Source: a bacterium
GTDB lineage: Bacteria > SZUA-182
Length of the DNA: 12,027 nucleotides
Direction: 5' to 3'
NCBI GenBank assembly: GCA_003230635.1
Contig: QIFF01000260.1
Location: 1 to 12,027, forward strand
How positions within the stretch are numbered: the first letter of the stretch is position 1; every line of letters begins with the position of its first letter. A model generated the notes under the pieces. The model saw only the letters and a list, made by a program, of their open reading frames with translations, searched no databases and had not been told where the DNA came from. The position numbers were made by a program, and so were the translations under genes. Of the stretch, positions 7,701-12,027 are shown one piece after another.

Positions 7701-7774
7701 AGGATACAACGGTGGTTACTGTCTCGGAAATAAAAACCTCTCAGTGGGAGGTTGTTCCTCCCCCATCTCAGTGA
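4727..7774 (+). CDS. Giant PilX-like minor pilin with basic Cys/His-rich inserts
   Basis: A 1015-residue protein behind a strong AAGGAGG. The 17-residue leader ends NNKG, followed by IALVSVLVVSTVLALVGSSYL; position +5 is Ser, not Glu, as is usual for PilX/GspK-type tip subunits. Usual PilX proteins are several-fold shorter. Residues ~430-525 are short glycine-turn strands (INGHLHLGFNSKLIINGD) like a beta-helix. Residues ~919-1000 (LLIYNTGS, FFGQIYSPCAEVEI, WGAIATNQTVTLHKQLKFYYD) resemble the DUF7305-type C-terminus of the second PilX-like protein. Unusual segments: 171-228 with 17 Arg/Lys in 58 residues and CLEGGCH (198-204, a CX4CH pattern as used for heme in tetraheme cytochrome c3); CDKHIPHTH (661-669); an acidic run 674-687; CKGHH (700-704); and CKGNAVCH (715-722). 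Whether they bind heme, metal or DNA cannot be decided from sequence alone. It is probably a surface or pilus-tip adhesin-like subunit. Confidence 0.72.
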   Translation: MCKFIQRLRGHLGNNKGIALVSVLVVSTVLALVGSSYLSTSTHEAGLINQQVSNAQLLYAADAGVAMGKRTVSEAIAPCATASLEDGQVYTYGNQLTLPGQSESVQFVVQVSPSGSGYNLTSTAEFKGVQKQLSATLSKSDTSFPLYNYGIYAKEVIYGDEDAGDSGRVVKIYRRLAPRRWGLWFPRRRAMVRLKQTCLEGGCHNNYYTRRARHYYGSTGYWKPRKMRSTGLTETVLTDNHADFKWREEISGVGKFNLAATGWQLVPNVKQPDNAYPIQSFTRHKITTVSGAMLADGASVGDRYRIEFVLPDSDPEVKFYTYDSSNQNTPITSVDKAAVVKEGDLGLPILSGNGFSGDAFISEPVVPTSNVATTATCSGAVDDDQDCADGGELGVNYICQIKKAMRKHRGARTILRVLQGAARRVYKFRGNTLSATKNTLIGKWNRVKLEGNSTLVFPSDDGSVRGLTLAPNAELEISGNPAVIKINGHLHLGFNSKLIINGDAYIVIAGHLRIDRRAILQVNKTTGTNGNLTIVSTQSNVKYDSYGQPEGCVHVPPDPSKAGQDWVDSDPAIFLAGSKWASKGGSLVTDGDLVVYNPEGDMVIKRRGQLSVGGNATFNLNNFIVKRKGLGNRHRNHSLPLGMQRVDAAIAGSTATLMTKCDKHIPHTHFKPTDGDDDDEDRDVDDEGNTGKLAKRAQYCKGHHFAAAVTKNRSCKGNAVCHAGGGVGRWAKLWKPRHPAAFLNYLGVSDYFEVDIAGETILATHGGTYLYHGNLRFGDATAAPPATLASYGNIHIRRSNVLFNGNADIDAGDGSLGTNNEPEDSFIMFTGKYAAVKFAGKAMIEHNGAYMDLSRSKLAVGDEKVEIYGNRVINLGGHRGLLNVIKLSKISNWASWRDFKFDYTKYLADQMRLKDTSKLLIYNTGSTEDGARTLTRRTFFGQIYSPCAEVEIADLPQALEDRIPSYFWGAIATNQTVTLHKQLKFYYDLALEDTTVVTVSEIKTSQWEVVPPPSQ

Positions 7775-7857
7775 GGTTTTGGAAAGGGCTATGGAGGAAG
7801 TTATTAGGAAAGGGTATCTAGCCACTACTCATTTAACCTAAAAGGGGAGATTGAATT

Positions 7858-8085
7858 ATGAAAAGAATCAGCCTAAAGCTATTAATGGTTTTACTGGCAG
7901 GCTTTCTGCTGCTGCTTCCCGCTGCCGGCGGCTGGGCGGCTGATAATGAAGTACCGGTAGAAGAAGTGGCAGATACAGACCCGATAGAAGCGGGCCTGAC
8001 CCCTGCGCTGAGTGCTGAGGAAGCAAGCGCGGACTACTCCGGTGAGGCGGAAGAGGCCTGGGAAGAAGGGGAATCTGCCCAATAG
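7858..8085 (+). CDS. Small secreted polyacidic peptide
   Basis: A 75-residue protein preceded by GGGGAG. Residues 1-27 are a clear Sec signal peptide (MKRISLKLL, hydrophobic run, GGWA before ADNE). The predicted 48-residue mature chain has 16 Asp/Glu and no Lys, Arg, His or Cys, and looks unstructured. I recognise no family. It lies between the two PilX-like genes on the same strand, so it is probably part of the pilus operon. Its charge is opposite to the basic inserts of the preceding 1015-residue pilin, which suggests, as inference only, a periplasmic shield or chaperone for that protein. The 83 bases before it show no promoter. It is followed after 12 bases by a double-hairpin repeat. Confidence 0.7.
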   Translation: MKRISLKLLMVLLAGFLLLLPAAGGWAADNEVPVEEVADTDPIEAGLTPALSAEEASADYSGEAEEAWEEGESAQ

Positions 8086-8097
8086 GGCAGCCACTCC

Positions 8098-8173
8098 AGG
8101 AGTAGGGGCTTTAGCCCCGTAAAAACGAAGTTTCGCCGCAGGCAAAAGACACGGGCGTAAACGCCCTACTCCT
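8098..8173 (+). repeat. Double-hairpin repeat, copy 2 (within pilin operon)
   Basis: Perfect 10-bp outer arms AGGAGTAGGG (8098-8107) and CCCTACTCCT (8164-8173) enclose two hairpins, GGGGCT-TT-AGCCCC (8105-8118) and GGGCGT-AA-ACGCCC (8153-8166), joined by a linker with AAAAGACACG at 8144-8153. As RNA it would form a three-way junction just upstream of the ribosome site (AAAGGG, 8180-8185) of the second PilX-like gene, so it could lower or uncouple that gene's expression. Confidence 0.85.
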
Positions 8174-8190
8174 CAGACCAAAGGGCCATC

Positions 8191-9420
8191 ATGAACGCCA
8201 TCTTAAAAAATCAACATGGTGCGGCCCTGGTGGCCGTGCTGGTAGTCAGCACCGTACTGGCTCTGGTCGGCACCTCATATCTATCTACCAGCACCCATGA
8301 CGCAGGGCTGGTAACTGAGCAGATTCAGGCGGCGCAGGCCCTTTACGCCGCCGAGACCGGGATTGAATATGCCCGCCGGCGGCTGAAATCCGGGGATGAA
8401 TGGACAAGTCCCGGCAGTTGGACCACCACCATAAATACCCCCCAGGTAAACGGAACTGGCGGAACCGCCACTGTAACTTTTACCTACGACGATGTCAATG
8501 AAATTGGCACCATTACCTCCAGCAGCAACTTCCAAGGGAATCAAAAGCAAATCGTAGTAAGCGTAAGCCCCATCAAAGAAACCCCCTTCCAGCAGGCTAC
8601 CTGCAATTGCACCTCGCTTACGGTAAGAAGTAGTGCTATGGTGGATAGCTATGACAGCTCAGAGATTTATAGTGCCGCAACGGCCAGTGCCTCTGGGGAT
8701 GTAGGCAGTAATGGAAATATAGTACTGGAAGGAAACGCTCAAATTCAGGGGAATCTCACTGCCAGCGGCAATCTGACTGTTGCTGCCGGCGCTGGTGTTT
8801 CGGGGAGTGCCACCCTCGGGGGTAGCGCCTCCGGTGGAGGCGTTGCCGGGGGGGTTACGCAAGGTGTCAGCCCAGCCCCCAGCCCTTGCGACTGCAACGC
8901 AATTGATGTGGATACCCTGGTATCCAACGCAGCACTCAACAATAACAACACCGATACAAATCCAGCTATTACCGGCACCGACTTTTACATAGGAAGTACC
9001 GATACTGCTGCCCTCACTGCCGGTACCTATTACTTTACCAGTTTTCAAATTATGAGTCATGCTACACTAAATATCAGCGGCCAGGTAATCATTTTCCTTG
9101 CTGGCAACGGTCCCTTTGAATGGGCTGGCCATTCAGTATCCAATACCTCTGACAATGTCAACAACTTGAAGATTTATTCCAATTCCACCGCTGACATTAT
9201 CCTGGGCGAAAACAGCAGTTTTGCAGGCACCATCTACGCCCCTAGGGCCGATATTACTCTGTGGGATGCCGCTGAAAGCTATGGGGCCCTCTTTGGCAAA
9301 AACACCATCATAGGCGGTAATGCTGCACTGCATTACGACACTCACATACCTGAAGTGGGGGAACCGCTAGGGATTGGCACCGAAGTAACGGTGCAGACCA
9401 ACTCCTGGAGCCAGATTTGA
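8191..9420 (+). CDS. PilX-like minor pilin with DUF7305-type C-terminus
   Basis: A 409-residue prepilin. The leader MNAILKNQHG is cut before AALVAVLVVSTVLALVGTSYL. Position +5 lacks Glu, as in the first PilX-like protein, and 26 of 29 residues after the cleavage region are identical to it, also at DNA level in long stretches. The rest is unrelated except for the C-terminal domain. Residues ~130-240 contain CNC and CDC motifs, a MVDSYDSSEIY motif and repeated GN-rich short strands (NAQIQGNLTASGNLTVAAG), suggesting a beta-helical stalk. The end (VIIFLAGNGPFEW, FAGTIYAPRADITLW, YGALFGKNTIIGGNAALHYD) is the DUF7305 pattern seen in other PilX-like pilus proteins. It is probably an alternative tip subunit. 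It is the last gene of the cluster and converges on mobB. Confidence 0.78.
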   Translation: MNAILKNQHGAALVAVLVVSTVLALVGTSYLSTSTHDAGLVTEQIQAAQALYAAETGIEYARRRLKSGDEWTSPGSWTTTINTPQVNGTGGTATVTFTYDDVNEIGTITSSSNFQGNQKQIVVSVSPIKETPFQQATCNCTSLTVRSSAMVDSYDSSEIYSAATASASGDVGSNGNIVLEGNAQIQGNLTASGNLTVAAGAGVSGSATLGGSASGGGVAGGVTQGVSPAPSPCDCNAIDVDTLVSNAALNNNNTDTNPAITGTDFYIGSTDTAALTAGTYYFTSFQIMSHATLNISGQVIIFLAGNGPFEWAGHSVSNTSDNVNNLKIYSNSTADIILGENSSFAGTIYAPRADITLWDAAESYGALFGKNTIIGGNAALHYDTHIPEVGEPLGIGTEVTVQTNSWSQI

Positions 9421-9427
9421 TTTTGAG

Positions 9428-9494
9428 TGTAGGGACAGACGGACAGACCTCTGTGTCTGCCCGATGAGGGTGGTCAGGGACGACCGCCCCTACA
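9428..9494. repeat. Hairpin repeat between convergent genes, related outer arms
   Basis: Outer arms TGTAGGG 9428-9434 and CCCTACA 9488-9494 are perfect. Inside are an imperfect stem (GGGACAGAC with GTCTGCCC, 9432-9461) and a stem GGGTGGTC 9468-9475 with GACCGCCC 9482-9489 (one G-T wobble). The TAGGG/CCCTA ends resemble copy 2 at 8098, but the linker core AAAAGNCACG is absent, so it may belong to a different subfamily. It fills the gap between the last pilin gene and mobB, contains the mobB stop codon (TAG, minus strand 9492-9490) and could terminate both transcripts. Confidence 0.7.
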
Positions 9495-9966
9495 GAAATC
9501 TTTCTTCCAAAAAATCAACAATCCCCTCTGCATCATCTCTGCTAAAGCAAGGCACAGCAAGCCCAAGTCTATCTTCACCAATCAAGGCCAGCAATTCCCC
9601 AGCAGGGGATAAAATTTTAGCTCCCGGCGGCACGATTTCCAGCTTGGGGGCGGGCTGCCCACGATAGCCCTCTGTAAGAATAATATCCACCTCGGGCAGC
9701 ATATTACGCAGCGCCTCCAGGCCCCACTCCTGCTGCACTCTTTTAAACATCGCCCACTGGCTGGGAGAAGAAACAATCACCGCCTCCGCCCCGGCCTGAC
9801 TGTGCCGCCAGCTATCTTTGCCCTCCTTATCCAACTCAACATCGCAGGCGCTGTGTTTAATCACCGCCACCCGCCGCCCGCGGCGCTTCAACTCAAGAAT
9901 AGTTTTCTCCAGCAGGGTCGTCTTGCCGCTGCCCGCCGGGCCTACGATGGAAACTATGGGAGTCAT
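9490..9966 (-). CDS. mobB: Molybdopterin-guanine dinucleotide biosynthesis protein MobB
   Basis: A 158-residue P-loop GTP-binding protein that assists MobA in attaching GMP to molybdopterin to make the bis-MGD cofactor of formate dehydrogenases, nitrate reductases and relatives. Visible: Walker A GPAGSGKTT at 9-17, VIKHSACDVELDKEGKDS with the MobB-type IKH, then the WRHSQAGAEAV segment and DIILTEGYR for the Walker B region. Length is normal. ATG 9966 directly follows the TAA of moeA, with TGGAG eight bases upstream inside moeA, so the pair is translated as an operon. Its stop codon lies in the outer arm of the repeat at 9428-9494. No MobA gene is in the window. Confidence 0.92.
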   Translation of the reverse strand: MTPIVSIVGPAGSGKTTLLEKTILELKRRGRRVAVIKHSACDVELDKEGKDSWRHSQAGAEAVIVSSPSQWAMFKRVQQEWGLEALRNMLPEVDIILTEGYRGQPAPKLEIVPPGAKILSPAGELLALIGEDRLGLAVPCFSRDDAEGIVDFLEERFL

Positions 9967-11178
9967 TTAGTTCTCCAGGAGTTGAACCGTTACTTTTTGC
10001 CCGGTGGTCAGGTAATCCTCTTCAGGGGGAACAATTATCAAACTGTTGGCCTGGGATAAGGCAGAAAGAATCCCTGAACCCTGGGTCTTGAGGGGGGTTA
10101 CATAATGGGTTCCCTCATGGTTGCGCAGGCGGGCGCGCACAAAGCGCTTGCGGCCCGGTTTGCCGCACAAATCCTCTTCCAGAACAGCCTCAAGCTGGAG
10201 TGGCGAATACTCCGTGCCCAGCAGGCGGGCGATGGCCGGGCGAATAAAATGCTCAAAGCAAAGCAGGGAAGCCACCGGATAGCCGGGCAGGCCGAACACC
10301 AAACTTTTATCATGGGTGCCGAAGAGGGTGGGCATCCCCGGCTTAATCGCCACCTTCCAGAATTTAATCTTCTTAACCCCCAGTTCCTTCAGCACTTCCT
10401 GCACCAGGTCATATTTACCGACCGAAACCCCGCCGGAAGTAACCAGAATAGGATATTCCAGCCCACGGGCCAAAAGCTCCCGCAAACCCTCCCTGCTGTC
10501 AGGGGCAATTCCCAAAAGCAGCGGTTCCGCTCCGGCCCGCTGCGCCTGGGCTGCCAGCGCACAGTGATTGCTGCTGTATATTTTGCCGGGTTGATGAGGC
10601 TGACCTGGCTCCAGCAACTCGTTGCCGGTGGCCAAAATCGCCAGCTTAGGGCGGCGGTTTACTCTAACCCTGCTCTGCCCCAGGGAAGCCAATAGACCAA
10701 TCTGAACCGGCCCCAGCCGGGCGCCTTGCGGCAAGACAGTCTGCCCCTGGCTGATATCTTCGCCCTGTGCCCGGATATTCGCCCCCCGTGGGAGCCGGCG
10801 CAGGATGCTTACCCTATCTTTCTGCGGCCGGGTGTATTCTATGGGAACCACCACCTCTGTGCCTTCAGGCAGCGGCGCCCCGGTCATAATCTGCACCGCT
10901 TCGCCGTCCCAGAGCTTGACATCAGGAGTTTGTCCTGCGGCCACCTCCCCCACCAGGCGCAGGGTGACGGGAAACTCTTCGGACACCTGGGCAATATCCT
11001 CGGCCAGAACCGCAAAGCCATCCATGGCCGAGCACTGCTCGGGGGGAACATCAAAGGCGGCCCGAACATCCCCGGCCAGAACTCTTCCCTGGGCGGCCAG
11101 TAGATTTACTTCCTCACTTTCCATAGTGGGGAAAACCTCCGCCATCACCAACGACTGTGCTTCTTCCAGACTAATCAA
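9967..11178 (-). CDS. moeA: Molybdopterin molybdenumtransferase MoeA
   Basis: A 403-residue cytoplasmic enzyme that inserts molybdate into adenylylated molybdopterin. The start codon is TTG (minus strand 11178-11176), supported by a perfect AGGAGG seven bases upstream and by the family-typical N-terminus ISLEEAQSLV. Conserved motifs are all present: SAMDGFA 50-56, IMTGAPLPEG 97-106, GEDI 139-142, LAILATGNEL 179-188, APDSREGL 225-232, VTSGGVSVGKYDLV 246-259 and FGLPGYPVAS 295-304. Acidic residues Asp53, Asp141, Glu187, Asp227 and Asp257 fall where E. coli MoeA has its functional ones. Length matches the family. It forms an operon with mobB, is expressed from the consensus promoter at 11270-11297, and has a leader that is mostly repeat copy 3. 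Confidence 0.94.
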   Translation of the reverse strand: MISLEEAQSLVMAEVFPTMESEEVNLLAAQGRVLAGDVRAAFDVPPEQCSAMDGFAVLAEDIAQVSEEFPVTLRLVGEVAAGQTPDVKLWDGEAVQIMTGAPLPEGTEVVVPIEYTRPQKDRVSILRRLPRGANIRAQGEDISQGQTVLPQGARLGPVQIGLLASLGQSRVRVNRRPKLAILATGNELLEPGQPHQPGKIYSSNHCALAAQAQRAGAEPLLLGIAPDSREGLRELLARGLEYPILVTSGGVSVGKYDLVQEVLKELGVKKIKFWKVAIKPGMPTLFGTHDKSLVFGLPGYPVASLLCFEHFIRPAIARLLGTEYSPLQLEAVLEEDLCGKPGRKRFVRARLRNHEGTHYVTPLKTQGSGILSALSQANSLIIVPPEEDYLTTGQKVTVQLLEN

Positions 11179-11196
11179 CTGATTTCCTCCTGTGTA

Positions 11197-11260
11197 AGGA
11201 GTAGGGCCTTCAGGCCCGTGGCTTTTGCTGCACTTTCACGAGGCTAAAGCCTCTACCCCT
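11197..11260 (-). repeat. Double-hairpin repeat, copy 3 (moeA leader)
   Basis: Hairpins GGGCCT-TC-AGGCCC (11204-11217) and GAGGCT-AA-AGCCTC (11240-11253) are joined by CGTGGCTTTT (11217-11226), which is AAAAGCCACG on the minus strand. Outer arms AGGAGTAGGG (from 11197) and CTCTACCCCT (to 11260) pair imperfectly. Read on the minus strand it aligns with copy 2, sharing GCAAAAG, CACGGGC and GCCCTACTCCT. It lies between the predicted moeA transcription start (about 11263) and the moeA ribosome site. Confidence 0.82.
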
Positions 11261-11269
11261 AGTAACCAA

Positions 11270-11297
11270 ATTATAGGCCACCCCTATCAGATGTCAA
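11270..11297 (-). promoter_or_regulatory. Consensus sigma-70 promoter of moeA-mobB
   Basis: On the minus strand a perfect TTGACA (11297-11292) and a perfect TATAAT (11275-11270) are 16 bases apart. Initiation near 11263 would give a leader of about 85 bases down to the TTG at 11178, nearly all of it repeat copy 3. The -35 hexamer is the left half of the palindrome at 11291-11310. Confidence 0.8.
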
Positions 11298-11310
11298 GCC
11301 TTCTTGACAT
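11291..11310. promoter_or_regulatory. Perfect 8-4-8 palindrome with back-to-back -35 hexamers
   Basis: ATGTCAAG-CCTT-CTTGACAT is a perfect inverted repeat in the divergent moeA/cytochrome region. Its left arm contains the minus-strand TTGACA used by moeA and its right arm (11304-11309) a plus-strand TTGACA facing the cytochrome gene. It could be an operator for a dimeric regulator or simply two face-to-face -35 elements. The regulator is unknown. Confidence 0.6.
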
Positions 11311-11332
11311 TAAAGCGCATTTATACTAAATT
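11304..11332 (+). promoter_or_regulatory. Possible promoter of the four-heme cytochrome gene
   Basis: TTGACA at 11304-11309 is followed, 17 bases later, by TAAATT (11327-11332), a 4-of-6 match to the -10 consensus. A better -10-like hexamer, TATACT (11322-11327), is only 12 bases away and probably badly spaced. The -35 is convincing and the -10 is not. Confidence 0.4.
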
Positions 11333-11368
11333 GACAGGATTAACGGGGTTATTTAATGCTGAGGTAAG

Positions 11369-11851
11369 ATGAGAAAACACATAATTAGTGTAATAATTGC
11401 AGCTATTTTCTTGTTTATGCTAAGTGTCCCAGTAGAGGGAGCGGATGAGGCTTTTCAAGAAAGGGTATGGCAGGCAATAGAGAGCTTCAAATCCAGGGGG
11501 CCTGTTAATAGAGAAGAATTTGTCGATATTGATACTAAAAAAGTTCGCTTTCCACATAGAAAGCACCAAATTTTAATCAAGGAATTAAATAAATCCTGTG
11601 AGGTTTGTCACCATAGAAGGGAAAAAGGGCAAACCCCCAGAGCATGTAGAAGATGTCATTCTAGACGAAAGGTAGTTTCTCAAGGCAAATATGCTCCCGC
11701 AGGAAAGAGACTAAACCAAAAAGATATATTTCATCTTTTATGTGGTGATTGCCATAAGAAGATGTTGCAAAGTGGTTATAAGAAAAACCATGATCCACCA
11801 GCAAAGATTCCCTCTAAATGCCATCATTGTCATGTAAGAAAGGATAAATGA
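11369..11851 (+). CDS. Class III (c3/c7-type) cytochrome c, four heme motifs
   Basis: A 160-residue exported cytochrome. Residues 1-24 are a signal peptide (MRKHIISVIIAAIFLFMLSV, then PVEG). Residues ~58-155 have the class III pattern: FPHRKH (61-66) offers His63 and His66, and the heme sites are CEVCH 77-81, CRRCH 93-97, CGDCH 125-129 and CHHCH 151-155. Extra His at 82, 122 and 141 could serve as further distal ligands for bis-His hemes. Such proteins shuttle electrons in the periplasm of sulfate- and metal-reducing bacteria; the partner here is unknown. The N-terminal ~30 residues after the signal are a helix-like extension without heme. GAGGT lies three bases before ATG 11369. The gene is clearly AT-richer than moeA or the pilin genes, suggesting later acquisition or a lineage-specific island. 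Confidence 0.88.
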   Translation: MRKHIISVIIAAIFLFMLSVPVEGADEAFQERVWQAIESFKSRGPVNREEFVDIDTKKVRFPHRKHQILIKELNKSCEVCHHRREKGQTPRACRRCHSRRKVVSQGKYAPAGKRLNQKDIFHLLCGDCHKKMLQSGYKKNHDPPAKIPSKCHHCHVRKDK

Positions 11852-12027
11852 GGGGTGCTTTGAAAAATTAGAATTTTCGTTCAAGATCAAGGCATGCGAA
11901 AAATTTAACCGCAGGCATATGTTTGATATTCCGAGGCACTAGTGTCCAATTATAAGTCAAATAATAACAACTGCTTACAGGGCACATCCTTTGGGGCTGT
12001 GTAATTGTGCTCAGTAAGTACTTGTAA
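11852..12027. other. Non-coding AT-rich tail with truncated repeat-like sequence
   Basis: No credible gene is visible. TTTTCG 11874-11879 pairs with CGAAAA 11897-11902, GGCATAT 11914-11920 faces ATATTCC 11926-11932 as an imperfect stem, and CACTAGTG (11937-11944) is a perfect 8-bp palindrome. From memory the stretch 11872-11936 resembles a dispersed ~100-bp palindromic element seen in deltaproteobacterial genomes, here lacking its right half; I cannot verify this. The last 80 bases show nothing I recognise. Confidence 0.35.

Noticed and set aside
7791..7841. 16-codon open frame (MEEVIRKGYLATTHLT) before the acidic peptide gene
   Set aside because: A GGAAAGG precedes it, but it is very short, has no recognisable feature and could be chance.
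3696..11260. CRISPR array from the recurring palindromic units
   Set aside because: The units are kilobases apart, differ in sequence and are not separated by regular spacers.
11179..11290. Molybdenum cofactor riboswitch upstream of moeA
   Set aside because: The structured leader is fully explained by the dispersed repeat, which also occurs at unrelated sites.
11331..11357. Second plus-strand TTGACA with TTTAAT as cytochrome promoter
   Set aside because: The spacer is only 15 and transcription would begin at about the ribosome site, leaving no usable leader.

Overview
The window reads as a chromosomal segment of a Gram-negative anaerobe, most likely Desulfobacterota (former Deltaproteobacteria). 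This is an inference from a periplasmic cytochrome lipoprotein, a class III multiheme cytochrome, a membrane-anchored TPR protein with an N-terminus of deltaproteobacterial style, and a pilin promoter of sigma-54 type. Most of the window has moderate to high GC. The last ~700 bases are visibly AT-richer. No tRNA, rRNA, CRISPR array or complete transposon was seen.

Layout: (1) 1-1260, plus strand: the 3' end of a DUF3047 gene, an overlapping DUF1573-cytochrome c lipoprotein gene and an abutting DUF2007 gene. (2) 1291-2118, minus strand: a bioC-like methyltransferase converging on DUF2007. Both stop codons lie inside one TGAG-rich inverted repeat. (3) 2138-2905: a TPR membrane protein gene divergent from bioC. 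(4) 3090-9420: a type IV pilus minor-pilin cluster behind a good sigma-54 promoter match. In order it holds a pilin, PilV-like, PilW-like, a 1015-residue PilX-like protein with basic Cys/His-rich inserts, a small secreted polyacidic peptide, and a second PilX-like protein. (5) 9490-11178, minus strand: mobB and moeA for molybdenum cofactor synthesis. moeA has a TTG start, a perfect AGGAGG and a consensus sigma-70 promoter. (6) 11369-11851: a four-heme class III cytochrome in AT-rich DNA, followed by non-coding, repeat-like sequence to the end.

The most unusual signal is a family of double-hairpin repeats of about 54-76 bp. Three copies (3696-3749, 8098-8173, 11197-11260) share one architecture: outer inverted arms, two inner hairpins with 2-nt loops, and a linker core AAAAGNCACG. 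The hairpin arms differ between copies but stay self-complementary. One copy is an exactly in-frame 18-codon insertion in the leader of the PilV-like prepilin. One sits between pilin genes. One makes up most of the predicted moeA 5' leader. A fourth element (9428-9494) has similar outer arms and supplies the mobB stop codon. Between moeA and the cytochrome gene, a perfect 8-4-8 palindrome carries a TTGACA hexamer on each strand, a possible switch between the two promoters.
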